DNA of 64,000 nt from Candidatus Colwellia aromaticivorans (GCF_003333305.1 NZ_QOLD01000098.1:62001-126000); one strand, 5' to 3'; shown: positions 11,056-20,494, counted from the stretch's first letter. The notes: a model not told the origin generated them from the sequence alone. A program made the numbers and translations.

Positions 11056-11298
11056 ATGACTTTAGAAGATATTATTGCGCTTGTTCAAGAATGTTTGCAA
11101 CTTGATGATGTAAGCGATTTTGACCAAAATACCGAGTTACTAGGCTGTATTCCAGAGTTTGATTCAATGGCTATTGTAACCATTTTAACAACAATTGAAG
11201 ATAATTATGGTGTCATGATTGAAGATGACGAAATTGATGCGGATGTATTTGAAACCTTAGGAACATTAATGGCATTTGTTCAATTGAAATTAAGCTAA
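11056..11298 (+). CDS. Acyl carrier protein, exosortase-A locus type
   Basis: 80-residue acidic helical protein of acyl-carrier size. Ser37 in PEFDSMAIVT sits at the start of helix II, where 4'-phosphopantetheine is attached (D-S-M in place of the usual D-S-L). Helix I (LEDIIALVQECLQL) and helix III (DVFETLGTLMAFVQ) match ACP layout. A strong AGAGAAGAAG ribosome site precedes it. Dedicated ACPs of this kind accompany exosortase-A loci. Its likely partners are the ligase at 43324 and the acyltransferase at 40952, about 30 kb away. The acyl group is unknown. Confidence 0.85.
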   Translation: MTLEDIIALVQECLQLDDVSDFDQNTELLGCIPEFDSMAIVTILTTIEDNYGVMIEDDEIDADVFETLGTLMAFVQLKLS

Positions 11299-11303
11299 CC
11301 ACG

Positions 11304-12143
11304 ATGCAACCCCAGTTTCTCGATTCTAACGGTCAATCCATTTTTACGATTTATTTCCAAGTGCCTGAACATGTTAAGCATGTTAAAACACTTTTGGTGG
11401 TGCCTCCGTTTGCAGAGGAAATGAACAAAAGCCGAAAAATGCTAAGTGATTTTGCGCGCATGGCTTCTGTGATGGGAGTGGCGGTATTGCTTGTAGATTT
11501 ATATGGAACCGGTGATAGCGAAGGGGAATTAGAACAAGCCACGTGGCAGCAATGGCATCAGGATGTTGCTAGCTGTTTAGCATGGTTACGGGAAAATACC
11601 CCAAACGTTGATATTGGACTATTGGGGTTAAGGCTTGGCGCAACATTAGCAATGGATATTACTTGTAAAAATGAAGCGCTCGATATTTCTGATGTGGTAC
11701 TTTGGCAGCCCGTTATTAATGGTAAACAATTTGTAGGACAATTTTTACGCCTACGGCTTGCCGCTAGTGTTGTAACAAGTGGCGTTAAAGAGAGCGCTGC
11801 ACAACTTCAACATATTCTAGCAGAAAGCGGAACGTTAGAAGTTGCCGGGTACATGCTAAATAGTCAGCTAATTAATGATATAGAAGCCATAAATCTATCA
11901 ACAGTCAATCTAGCTACTGAAAGGGAAATACGTCTTACTTGGTATGAAGTGGGCATGCCTCCTAAAAAAGATTTGTTGCCAGTGAGCAAAAAATTGATTG
12001 ATGTATGGCAAAGTGGTTCTCAGGATGTAGCCACTTTTTTCATAGCAGGCATTCCTTATTGGAGTACTCAGGAAATAGCTACGTGCGAAGCCCTTAGTGT
12101 GTCGACCCTGCACAATCTATTAGGTTTATATGAAAATGAATGA
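11304..12143 (+). CDS. Exosortase-A-associated hydrolase 2-type alpha/beta-fold protein
   Basis: 279-residue alpha/beta-hydrolase-fold protein of the kind named 'hydrolase 2, exosortase A system-associated'. Visible fold elements are LLVVPPFAEEMNKSRKM, VLLVDLYGTGDSEGE and IGLLGLRLGATLA. At the nucleophile elbow the expected G-x-S-x-G reads G-L-R-L-G, and no C-terminal His in a catalytic context is evident, so a normal Ser-His-Asp triad appears absent. It lies 5 bp after the ACP stop and overlaps the next gene by 14 bp, which implies coupling. The biochemical role is unknown; acyl or sugar binding is a guess. Confidence 0.85.
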   Translation: MQPQFLDSNGQSIFTIYFQVPEHVKHVKTLLVVPPFAEEMNKSRKMLSDFARMASVMGVAVLLVDLYGTGDSEGELEQATWQQWHQDVASCLAWLRENTPNVDIGLLGLRLGATLAMDITCKNEALDISDVVLWQPVINGKQFVGQFLRLRLAASVVTSGVKESAAQLQHILAESGTLEVAGYMLNSQLINDIEAINLSTVNLATEREIRLTWYEVGMPPKKDLLPVSKKLIDVWQSGSQDVATFFIAGIPYWSTQEIATCEALSVSTLHNLLGLYENE

Positions 12144-13023
12144 AACTCCTTTGGTGTTTACCAGTCAGAATAAACGTCTTGTTGGTATAATTCATCAACC
12201 GGAAGAAGCTTTTACGCAAGGTTTGTTATTAATTGTCGGCGGCCCCCAAACTCGTGTGGGAAGTCATCGTCAGTTTCTATTGTTGGCTCGTTCACTTGCA
12301 AAAAAAGGTATTGCTGTATTTAGATTTGATTACCAAGGCATGGGTGATAGTGAAGGGGAGTTAAGTGATTTTTATTCGGTATTGCCTGATGTTGACAATG
12401 CGCTAAAAGTGTTTGTACAACAATGTCCAACACTTGAACGAGTTGCTTTATGGGGACTATGTGATGCAGCCTCAGTTGCTATGGTCTACGCAGCATACTC
12501 TCCGCCAATAGTGGATCAGTTGATTTTGCTTAACCCTTGGGTTAGACAAACACAATCTAAGGCACAGGCAGTGCTAAAGCACTATTACCTAAAAAAAATA
12601 ATGTCATCGCAGTTTTGGTGGTCTCTTTTTTGTGGGAAGCTTAATGTTGTTAGTAGTATTAAAGACGTTCTAGGGCAATTTAAAAAGGCCTACTTTTCTG
12701 GCTGTAGCAGTCAGCTTCAAGTTGAACAAAAAAAATCTATGCGCCAACTGCCTCAACTAACAGAGGACAATTACATAAGTTACATGCAACAAGGGCTTGA
12801 AGCATTCAATGGTAATGTCTCGTTAATTATGAGTGGTGAAGATCTAACGGCGAAAGAATTTGAGCAATTGATCAGTAAAGACGATAAGTGGAAACAGTGT
12901 ATGAAGGATAAATGTTCAGCACGATTAGATGTGGCTGATGCCAACCATACCTTTTCAACAAAAGCGTGGCGAACAGAGGTTGAGCGTTTTACCTTACAAG
13001 TTTTAATAACTCATGGAAATTAA
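12130..13023 (+). CDS. Exosortase-A-associated hydrolase 1-type alpha/beta hydrolase
   Basis: 297-residue alpha/beta hydrolase of the 'hydrolase 1, exosortase A system-associated' type. LLIVGGPQTRVGSHRQF is the oxyanion strand and loop, followed by VFRFDYQGMGDSEGE. The nucleophile elbow reads LWGLCDAAS, placing Cys where Ser is usual, and ADANHTFSTKAW gives a plausible catalytic His. Unlike its partner upstream, it could be catalytic as a Cys enzyme. It overlaps the upstream gene by 14 bp and is the last gene of the operon, converging on the heparinase-like gene only 20 bp away. Confidence 0.85.
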   Translation: MKMNETPLVFTSQNKRLVGIIHQPEEAFTQGLLLIVGGPQTRVGSHRQFLLLARSLAKKGIAVFRFDYQGMGDSEGELSDFYSVLPDVDNALKVFVQQCPTLERVALWGLCDAASVAMVYAAYSPPIVDQLILLNPWVRQTQSKAQAVLKHYYLKKIMSSQFWWSLFCGKLNVVSSIKDVLGQFKKAYFSGCSSQLQVEQKKSMRQLPQLTEDNYISYMQQGLEAFNGNVSLIMSGEDLTAKEFEQLISKDDKWKQCMKDKCSARLDVADANHTFSTKAWRTEVERFTLQVLITHGN

Positions 13024-13043
13024 AGCGCATATACCGTCTATGT

Positions 13044-15470
13044 CTATAATTTCCCACCGAGAGTGAACGCTATTTTATATAAGGCACTTTTAGGTAGCTT
13101 GATATAGTTAAAGCCCAGTTGGATATCTATTATTAAATCTATACCTTGGCTCTTAATGTTGACTTTTTGCTTCTTGTTTGAAAAAAAAGCAATATATTTA
13201 ATTGCCCTAGGAAACACTACGTTTGCTCTCGTTTCGAACATATTCCAGACTAAAAGAATGTTATCAAAAAGTTGAGCTTGTGCTCCGCTTGATTTAGTTT
13301 TATCCGGAGTTATCACTTTCGCATTCAATTTTCCAATTCGTGGTTGCATTGCGATCATAAAATGGTTGTTCATTCTACTTTGTTGTGGGGAAACTTCCAT
13401 TCGCCACTCAGGGTTTTCAAACCATCGAAGGTCTTTCGATGTCTTCATATTGATGCCGTCTAATTTTGAATCATCACCGTCTACTTCAACATAAAACTTG
13501 TAATTAGGGCCTCCTACTAGATGAGTATTACTTAACTCGGGAGATAATATATCAATTCGCATAGTACTGTCGCCGTTTGAAATTATGCCATTATTTGCTG
13601 AAGTCTCTAAAATTCCATCATTGCTGTTTCCTTTTAATAAAGAAAGGTGTTTAAATTCTGGCTTGTTGATCGTGTGAAGTAACCATTTTACTTTGAAAAA
13701 TGACGATGTAGTACGAATATTATCGTAAACGAAAATAATATCTAAGGCTTCTAAATAAGTCAGTGTTCTTTCAACCCTCTGTACTTTACCGCCACTATTC
13801 GATTCGTCAAAACGAATACTGTTGTATGCGTTAGTTAAGTCAGTTGTTATCGATGTGAATACACCGGGTTCATATTTGTAATTTAATAGCTCTCCTCCTT
13901 CAAGATGCATTCCTTGATACAAGTTTTGTTGCCAATTATCAAAGCTATATATTGAGCTGCCAGTCGGTATAGACAATCGCTGACCTCCCCCTGCTACATT
14001 TTGTTCAAACAGATGATTAGGCTTAACTTTCTCGTCAGGTTTTTGGATTAACAAACTGTTTTTGGCAATCGTTCTAATGGAGTAATTCAATCTATTTTTC
14101 GTTTTGGTGCTTCCATTGTAAACACTGCTGTTTAAGGCTAACGGTGCGCCTTTAAATATACTGAAATGACCGGCATCATAATGTTGATGGTGGGAAAATA
14201 AATGACCTGACCGAAAGCTCAAAAAGGTTGCATTAGGAGACCAATTACTCCTTACACTCATCTGATTTACATAGTTCTTACCAAATAGCTCACTGGTAGG
14301 AATTGATATTTCTTCATCACTTATCTCAGGCTCATGCCACAACAAAGGGAGCATCCATCGGTATCCCTTGTAATATGAAGTTTTGCCATACTTCTGTCGT
14401 ATTAACCTAGAGTATTTTCTAAATACTATCTTGTTCGTGATTTGGGCGATCAGATCGATAACTTTAGCTGTTTCATCTTTCAGATCTATGCGTGGCCCCT
14501 CATCTCCCCAGCCTTCCATTTTAGTGTCGGGGCGAGTTAAATATACATGCCATAACCCGATTCTATAAATAGTATGTTTCACATCGGCTTGAAGTTTTTC
14601 GTCAGGTTGAGCATTTGAAAATGCTGACAATGCTAGTATCAATTGAAATGCTCTAGCATTGATCCAATAATTGTATCCTTCTGGCCATACTTCTGTAGTT
14701 GATAAGGCACGATATAAGTCTGACATATATCCAAACGCTCTTGCATACTGTTTTTTATATAAATTAATGTCTTTAGGAAGCATCGTAGCTAATAAAAAAG
14801 CGTTTGCAATTAGCGAAGACCGACCATGCCATAAAGATGATGCTTCACCATCTAACAAGGTTAAATATGACGTTAAAAGAGTAGACATTTTTCTATTTAA
14901 TGCGCGGCGAATGTCTGCTGAAAACGATGGGGAAGCACTTGCCAAATCATATATCATTACAAAATGCCAAGCGTTTCCATACTCACTTTCTTCTTTTGGC
15001 AAAATAAATTTATAGTTAAGTAATGCATTTTCGAGGCGTTTGAAATGAAATTGTTCTGCATTAAATAGGTAACAATTAAGAATCTCGTTAATGCTCGTAC
15101 TTTGACAATTGATACTATAGCCAGCATGATTTTTTTGTAGCGATGTGATACGTTCTTGATAAAATTTAGGAGAAACTTTACCATTCCAGAAACGTAACTC
15201 TTTTAAAAATAATTTAGGTGTAGGCGAACCGCTATTATGAGGAACAACCAAATTTGAATACCTAGCAGGATAGTTTACCAGCCTTTCATCTTGGTCGATG
15301 ATTGTCAGTTTTCGGGCACTTTTGTTAATGAATTCTTTAAAAGTTAGATTATATTCATCCATCAGGGAGAAAGTTGCATAAATAGCTATAAATATAACGA
15401 TAACACTTGTTGTTAGTAAAGTGATGCGTAGCTTTTTCAATGAATAATCCTTGCTACCTGTGTGTTTCAA
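13044..15470 (-). CDS. Heparinase II/III-like polysaccharide-processing protein
   Basis: 808-residue protein with one N-terminal membrane anchor (about residues 13-33, LRITLLTTSVIVIFIAIYA) and a large periplasmic part. An alpha/alpha-toroid region (about 100-380) precedes a beta-sheet region with SHHQHYDAGHFSIFKGAPLA, the His/Tyr-containing hallmark of heparinase II/III and alginate-lyase-like proteins. Such proteins occur in exosortase-A and Wzy-type exopolysaccharide loci, probably trimming or modifying polymer during export. It is divergent from nothing nearby: the next minus-strand gene upstream is the lyase-like lipoprotein, separated by MITE-2. Substrate unknown. Confidence 0.8.
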   Translation of the reverse strand: MKHTGSKDYSLKKLRITLLTTSVIVIFIAIYATFSLMDEYNLTFKEFINKSARKLTIIDQDERLVNYPARYSNLVVPHNSGSPTPKLFLKELRFWNGKVSPKFYQERITSLQKNHAGYSINCQSTSINEILNCYLFNAEQFHFKRLENALLNYKFILPKEESEYGNAWHFVMIYDLASASPSFSADIRRALNRKMSTLLTSYLTLLDGEASSLWHGRSSLIANAFLLATMLPKDINLYKKQYARAFGYMSDLYRALSTTEVWPEGYNYWINARAFQLILALSAFSNAQPDEKLQADVKHTIYRIGLWHVYLTRPDTKMEGWGDEGPRIDLKDETAKVIDLIAQITNKIVFRKYSRLIRQKYGKTSYYKGYRWMLPLLWHEPEISDEEISIPTSELFGKNYVNQMSVRSNWSPNATFLSFRSGHLFSHHQHYDAGHFSIFKGAPLALNSSVYNGSTKTKNRLNYSIRTIAKNSLLIQKPDEKVKPNHLFEQNVAGGGQRLSIPTGSSIYSFDNWQQNLYQGMHLEGGELLNYKYEPGVFTSITTDLTNAYNSIRFDESNSGGKVQRVERTLTYLEALDIIFVYDNIRTTSSFFKVKWLLHTINKPEFKHLSLLKGNSNDGILETSANNGIISNGDSTMRIDILSPELSNTHLVGGPNYKFYVEVDGDDSKLDGINMKTSKDLRWFENPEWRMEVSPQQSRMNNHFMIAMQPRIGKLNAKVITPDKTKSSGAQAQLFDNILLVWNMFETRANVVFPRAIKYIAFFSNKKQKVNIKSQGIDLIIDIQLGFNYIKLPKSALYKIAFTLGGKL

Positions 15471-15526
15471 GGTAGTTATCGTTTAAATTATTTACTAGCT
15501 TATAATGTTGTCTAGATTTAACTTAT

Positions 15527-15789
15527 CTTGACTATGTAGTTTACTCAGGAGTTCATTAATACCGTCAGGACAATATGCTCCTGCATTGTCTAATAAACTA
15601 CATCCATGTAGCGTATCTTCGAGGTGTTTTGTCGAAGAACCATTGTCTTTTAGTTTGGATGCAGGAGAATGTGCATCCTGCATCCTGCATCCTCGAATAA
15701 GTCACATCCATATGACGTCAGCTAAAACACCACTAGAATGACGTTTTTTGTCAATCTTTACTCTTTCCTAATTGATCTACATAGGCACG
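15527..15789. mobile_element. MITE-2, 263 bp, between heparinase-like and lyase-like genes
   Basis: Third family member, more diverged. The right end read inward begins CGTGCCTATGTAGATCAA. The left end is CTTGACTATGTAGTTTAC, then TCAGGAGTTC. Flanks are TAACTTAT (15519-15526) and TAATTTAT (15790-15797), a target duplication with one mismatch that reaches the TAA stop of the lyase-like gene. It carries both shared internal modules: CAGGACAATATGCTCCTGCA (also at 23.9 and 45.1 kb) and the TGACGTCA module. The 62-codon open frame inside it is not a gene. Confidence 0.8.
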
Positions 15790-15796
15790 TAATTTA

Positions 15797-17347
15797 TTAA
15801 TATAGCGCTCTTATTGGTCCTATATATTCAGTAGCGATGACAATGTTATCGATATAAATTTCTTGAACCGTTTTAGGTTTTATTGTACCGCCATGATAGA
15901 AATCAATCCATACACTTTCTATCTTCAACGAATCTACATCTCTAAATCGAAAGTTTTTTCGACTATAACTAAGGATGCCGTCTACCCATACATTAAGCTC
16001 CCCATTTTTCTTGCCAAGTTCGTTTAGTTTTATATGTTGTTCAATGCAATACCATCGATTTTTAACCAATGAACTGCGAGCTGTACCCCACATAACCCCT
16101 TCGCCATAGCGGTTATTAAAGTCCGGGTGGTAGACATAGTTACCCAGTGGGGTTGTGCCTTCAAATGGCTCGCCATTAGGTACAGAGGTAGAGAAAAATC
16201 CCCTTGCAGACCAACCATTCGTGCCATTTACTTTTCTACCTCCCCAACCGGCTTTATTATAGGTCCCAGCTATCCCAGGGAATTTTCCCCCTAAAGTTGA
16301 GTCCCAATTATCACCCAAGCGGATGTAATACCGAAAATACAAAGATAGAGGTTCGTAACCAATCAGTTCTTGTAACTGGTATTTACCCGTGAAGGCAAGA
16401 TTTTGTCTGGGATTAAATTCTATCGCAAGGGAATCACCAATTAATGGTGAATATTGATTGTCAGTATCTTCAGGCTTGGCTATATGGTAGCGTGCATGGC
16501 GCCTAGTATGGGTAATCTTTTCTAGCCAATAGTCGTTGTCAAAGTCTTCAGTAATAAGTACTTTGAGATTGTTAAGCATGCCGAAATCTTTGTGATATTG
16601 TTCCGCTATACCGTATTCAACGCTAGGTTCGTCCGGCAGGGGGGCTACCTTATAGACTTCTATCGTGACCTCTCCTCCTCTATGTTTCCCATATTTAGTT
16701 AGTATAAGTTTAGCTGAGACAACGTCAGAAGGATTGAATGTTAAAGTTGACAGATCGAAATATAGTAAATTTACGCTGTCTTTGTTGAAGGCAAGGTGAC
16801 TTAAATGTCCTGCTGAATGACGAGATGCTCGTGATAATGTGGTGTCGAGCACAGCATCTAGTAAATACTTGTTCTTTTGTGTATTGATTTCTAATTTAGG
16901 TGTGGCTTCTTCGCTTTCATGACTACGGACACGAAAGCGACCATTTTTTTTGACCTTGTTGTGCAAATAAAAACCGTTATTGTCAATTGACTGATTAAGC
17001 CATTGAGTGACTGTTGTGGTTACATCCAATGAAATTATAAGATCGTTATTTGGTGAAATGACTTTGCTCGAAATGAACTTATTACCTTGCTGAGTTCCGG
17101 TTCCATCAAGCCAATCCCCCATTTTATTCTGCCACTGAATTGAGTTTGACTTACTTGCATAAGTATCAGTCGCTCCCTTGGGTCTATTAACATTTCCTTC
17201 CGTCCAATAAGTTTGATTGCTTTTAGTTTCCAGTATTAATGGTAATATTTTGGGGGAAGGTGGAATATATTTTTCATTCGTAGCTTCACTACAGCCATTG
17301 AGTGATAAATTTAATAATATCAGTGTAATAAATAACGTACGATACAT
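15797..17347 (-). CDS. DNRLRE/CBM96-like and polysaccharide-lyase-like (PL14-type) lipoprotein
   Basis: 516-residue predicted lipoprotein: signal peptide MYRTLFITLILLNLSLNGCS with lipobox LNGC. Residues about 40-160 resemble the C-terminal half of a DNRLRE/CBM96 carbohydrate-binding module (LDVTTTVTQW, FRVRSHES). Residues about 165-240 resemble the N-terminal half (VNLLYFDLSTL, AKLILTKYG). From about 290 the chain reads like a PL14-type jelly-roll lyase (KFPGIAGTYNKAGWGG, NRWYCIEQHIKLN, ESVWIDFYHGG). It is probably a cell-envelope enzyme or binder acting on the locus polysaccharide. Lyase activity is inferred from fold resemblance only. Confidence 0.7.
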   Translation of the reverse strand: MYRTLFITLILLNLSLNGCSEATNEKYIPPSPKILPLILETKSNQTYWTEGNVNRPKGATDTYASKSNSIQWQNKMGDWLDGTGTQQGNKFISSKVISPNNDLIISLDVTTTVTQWLNQSIDNNGFYLHNKVKKNGRFRVRSHESEEATPKLEINTQKNKYLLDAVLDTTLSRASRHSAGHLSHLAFNKDSVNLLYFDLSTLTFNPSDVVSAKLILTKYGKHRGGEVTIEVYKVAPLPDEPSVEYGIAEQYHKDFGMLNNLKVLITEDFDNDYWLEKITHTRRHARYHIAKPEDTDNQYSPLIGDSLAIEFNPRQNLAFTGKYQLQELIGYEPLSLYFRYYIRLGDNWDSTLGGKFPGIAGTYNKAGWGGRKVNGTNGWSARGFFSTSVPNGEPFEGTTPLGNYVYHPDFNNRYGEGVMWGTARSSLVKNRWYCIEQHIKLNELGKKNGELNVWVDGILSYSRKNFRFRDVDSLKIESVWIDFYHGGTIKPKTVQEIYIDNIVIATEYIGPIRALY

Positions 17348-17575
17348 GCGGCGTTCATTAAATGAAATAAAATTGATTATAACTAACCCTGCAAAATTTT
17401 AATAATAAATTTTGATTGTAAATTACGTAACAGTTAATATAAACTTTGATGTTTGCGACTAACCTATTATTTACATGATTAGCACGTACGTGTAATACAA
17501 GAGCTTATAGCGCCAGTTTCTTTAATAATGATTTTTCTAAATTGTTCGGCTATAAAAATAAAAAGGATGTTAGTA

Positions 17576-19117
17576 ATGCCAAAAGGTGGTGCTCCACTTT
17601 ATCTCGATAAAAAACTATTCGGTGTAATTATACTTGCCATATTATATAGATTAGTCTTTTATACTGGGATTTTTGGTTCGGATGAAATGACGTATAATGG
17701 GGCTGCATTAGCATTTCTTAATGGCACTAACGATCAGGCAAGTTATATTGGTGCACTACGCTATGGTATTAATATTCCAGTCGCGGTGTTTTTTTTAATT
17801 TTTGGTGTAAATGAGTGGAGCGCCAATAGCTGGTCTTTCATTTGTTCAATTCTTGAAGTTGCACTGGTTTATATCTTTGCGTTGCGAGTATTTGGTGTTC
17901 GTACTGCTTTATTCGCAGGAGTTATAATTGCAACAACCCCTTTACATGTGCACTATGCGGGTCGCATGATGGGTGATGCAGTATTAGCTTTTTTCTTATC
18001 GTTATCTATATTTCTCTTCTATTTTGGTGAAAAGCACGAATCGGGCAAGTTATTCTTTGGCAATGGGCTTGCTCATGGGTTTATTTGGTTTGTAAAGTCG
18101 GGCGTTGCCGTACTTGCTACGCCAATCATCGTTTTGTATGCATTAGCGACTAAGTCCTTCAGTAACAAATGGATTTGGATTATAATCGGCGGCTTAACTG
18201 TTTTTTGTCTACACTTATTATTGATGTGGAAAATCCACAATGACCCGTTATATTTGTTTGATGCAATTACAAATTCGATGAATAAGCTGTCTAATAGCGA
18301 TACGACGACTCCTCCTATATTTTACCTTAAATTAATGTTTATCGATCTTAGGCACATTTGGTTGTTAGGATTAATGGCGTCTTTGGGTGTTGTACTTTTA
18401 TATAAGCAAAAACTACTAGCGCAAAAGCAAGTTAAGTTAATTGTGATATGGTTTGTGTTCATGCTTTTTATTTTATCAGCTTTACCTTTAAAACAAGCTA
18501 ATTACACACTTATTTTTGTTGCGCCTATGTCAATTCTAGCTGGCTTTTTTTTATCAAAACAATCAAGATCATATTTTCGATTCACCTTGTTCATTTGGCT
18601 TTCTGGTGCGACTCTGCTTAGCGGTTTAGAGCAACAATCCATTAGGAATTTTGTTGCTAATAGTAATGGAATTGCTGAGTTTTCCCAAGAAAACCCTAGC
18701 CAACCTATATATGTTAATCAAAGAAATAAGAGTGTTATGCTCTCTATGACATTTATCAACAACAATCTTAAAAGACCTCAACATGTCATTGTATTTGATG
18801 ATTTATTGGAAGAGAGTGACTCCATTGGAAATATCCCCTTGGACGCTTATTTGATTTTTGATAACGAAACCGTTAAAAAACCATTTAAAGTGGTAAAAAA
18901 TCGATTTATGAGTGCAGGTTACCAATTAGCGTATATTGAGGATATTGAACCTAAAGGTTATGGTATTGGTTTGTTTTTTATTAAAGCTATATATCAAGTC
19001 AGTAAGTTGATTTTACCGAGTTCAATGGAAACTAAGGTTCTTCCTTTTATAAAAAGCTACGAAGAGCCTAAACGTGCGCAAATATTTAAAATTAGTCGTT
19101 TAGCTTCAAAGTTGTAA
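17576..19117 (+). CDS. GT39/ArnT-like membrane glycosyltransferase
   Basis: Polytopic protein of 513 residues from the preferred ATG at 17576, which has AAAAGG 9 bases upstream; an in-frame ATG at 17528 lacks a good site. About 10-11 hydrophobic helices fill residues 10-350, followed by a soluble C-terminal domain. The first periplasmic loop holds FGSDEMTYNGAA with the acidic pair typical of PMT/ArnT (GT39/GT83) enzymes, and HYAGRMMGDA follows in loop 2. It should transfer a sugar from a polyprenyl-phosphate donor; the DPM1-like GT2 and ArnE/F-like genes downstream would fit making and flipping that donor. Confidence 0.75.
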   Translation: MPKGGAPLYLDKKLFGVIILAILYRLVFYTGIFGSDEMTYNGAALAFLNGTNDQASYIGALRYGINIPVAVFFLIFGVNEWSANSWSFICSILEVALVYIFALRVFGVRTALFAGVIIATTPLHVHYAGRMMGDAVLAFFLSLSIFLFYFGEKHESGKLFFGNGLAHGFIWFVKSGVAVLATPIIVLYALATKSFSNKWIWIIIGGLTVFCLHLLLMWKIHNDPLYLFDAITNSMNKLSNSDTTTPPIFYLKLMFIDLRHIWLLGLMASLGVVLLYKQKLLAQKQVKLIVIWFVFMLFILSALPLKQANYTLIFVAPMSILAGFFLSKQSRSYFRFTLFIWLSGATLLSGLEQQSIRNFVANSNGIAEFSQENPSQPIYVNQRNKSVMLSMTFINNNLKRPQHVIVFDDLLEESDSIGNIPLDAYLIFDNETVKKPFKVVKNRFMSAGYQLAYIEDIEPKGYGIGLFFIKAIYQVSKLILPSSMETKVLPFIKSYEEPKRAQIFKISRLASKL

Positions 19118-19136
19118 GTAATATGAGAAATCACGT

Positions 19137-19841
19137 ATGAATAATAAAGTTGCGATTTTACAATCTAATTACATTCCTTGGAAAGGTTACTTTGACTTGA
19201 TGAATCAAGTTGATGATTTTGTAATATACGATTGTGTTCAATACACGAAGAATGATTGGCGAAACCGAAATCAAATAAAGTCAAAAAATGGTTTACAGTG
19301 GTTAACAATTCCAGTTTCTGTTAAATCGAGTAGCCAACTTATCAATGAAACAGAGGTTGCAAACACTGTTTGGATTGATAAACACATGAAAACTATTGCG
19401 CAAACTTACGCAAAATCAGAATGTTATAAAGATTATGCTGACGAGGTATTAGCAACCTATGAAGCTGCTAAATCACTAACAAAACTGTCCGATATTAATT
19501 TACTTTTCATAAAGTGGATAAACAAAAAATTAGGCATAACAACGAATATTCACTCGTCAACAGATTTTAATTTAGAAGAAGACAGAATTGACAGATTAGT
19601 GAGCATTTGCGAGCAACTCAATGCGAATACTTATTTAAGTGGTCCCGCAGCAAAAAATTATTTAGATGAACAGCGATTTACTGATAAAAGTATTGCTATT
19701 GAATGGATGGAATACAGTGGTTATCCTGAATATCCACAATTTGGTACTGAATTTCAACATGGCGTCTCTGTATTGGATTTATTATTTCATACAGGATCTA
19801 ATGCTGCGAACTTCCTTGAAAGAAACCCATGCAAAAAGTAA
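19137..19841 (+). CDS. WbqC-like family protein
   Basis: 234-residue protein of the WbqC family, found in many O-antigen and exopolysaccharide clusters. Hallmarks are AILQSNYIPWKGYFDLMNQV, then VIYDCVQYTKNDWRNRNQIK and LTIPV. Conserved FGTEFQHGVSVLDLLFHTG lies near the C-terminus. The molecular function is not established; a role in making or transferring an amino-acylated or amidated sugar has been suggested for some relatives, which I cannot test here. It follows the GT39 gene by 19 bp and overlaps the following acetyltransferase by 13 bp. Confidence 0.85.
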   Translation: MNNKVAILQSNYIPWKGYFDLMNQVDDFVIYDCVQYTKNDWRNRNQIKSKNGLQWLTIPVSVKSSSQLINETEVANTVWIDKHMKTIAQTYAKSECYKDYADEVLATYEAAKSLTKLSDINLLFIKWINKKLGITTNIHSSTDFNLEEDRIDRLVSICEQLNANTYLSGPAAKNYLDEQRFTDKSIAIEWMEYSGYPEYPQFGTEFQHGVSVLDLLFHTGSNAANFLERNPCKK

Positions 19842-20494
19842 TAATTTTTGGCACTTCTTCATTTGCTAAACAAATGCATTATTGTTTTAATTTGACGTCT
19901 GAATATGAGATTGTCGGGTTTGCGTTAGATGCTAAGTATATAACAACGGATTCTTTTTGTGGGTTACCTATATATTCTACTTCTGAATTACTTAAAATAA
20001 TTAAAGCTAAAAAAATTAAATGTTTCTTATCTCTTGGTTATAAAGACATGCGAGCAAGAGCAATAAAGTATGATCAACTTAAGTGTGAAGGTGTAAGTTT
20101 TGTTAGTTATATTTCTCCTTACGCAGCTTGTCAAATAGAGACAGTGAATATAGGTGAAAATTCAATTATATTAGCAAATACGACTGTTGAACCTTTTACC
20201 AAGATTGGAAACAACGTCTTTATTTGGTCTGGCGTAACAATTTGTCATGACGTAATTGTTAATGACCACAACTTTATAGCCGCAGGGACTGTTATTGGTG
20301 GACAGACTATAATAGATGAGAATTGCTTTCTTGGTTTTCATTGTACAATTGGTAATAATATTTTTCTTGCTAAAGAAACCTTAGTTTCAGCCAATTCATT
20401 TGTACAAGGTGATACTGAGGCACATGGTTTTTATGCTGGTGCTCCAGCTGTAAAAAAAAGTATGCATAAGGCTTCTGGAATACAAATAAATTAG
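19829..20494 (+). CDS. NeuD/PglD-like sugar O- or N-acetyltransferase
   Basis: 221-residue two-domain acyltransferase. A small N-terminal Rossmann-like domain (VIIFGTSSFAKQMH, residues 1-85) is followed by a left-handed beta-helix (IGENSIILANTTVEPFTKIG, IAAGTVIGGQT), the layout of NeuD and PglD. It would use acetyl-CoA to acylate a nucleotide amino sugar or glycan hydroxyl. One candidate substrate is the 4-amino sugar made by the WecE-type transaminase at 25015. It overlaps the WbqC-like gene by 13 bp, so the two are coupled. Confidence 0.8.
   Translation: MQKVIIFGTSSFAKQMHYCFNLTSEYEIVGFALDAKYITTDSFCGLPIYSTSELLKIIKAKKIKCFLSLGYKDMRARAIKYDQLKCEGVSFVSYISPYAACQIETVNIGENSIILANTTVEPFTKIGNNVFIWSGVTICHDVIVNDHNFIAAGTVIGGQTIIDENCFLGFHCTIGNNIFLAKETLVSANSFVQGDTEAHGFYAGAPAVKKSMHKASGIQIN

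Noticed and set aside
14671-15015. 114-codon plus-strand frame
   Set aside because: Antisense to the heparinase-like gene; no recognisable domain or ribosome site.
15495-15683. 62-codon minus-strand open frame
   Set aside because: Mostly inside MITE-2; composition is explained by the element modules.
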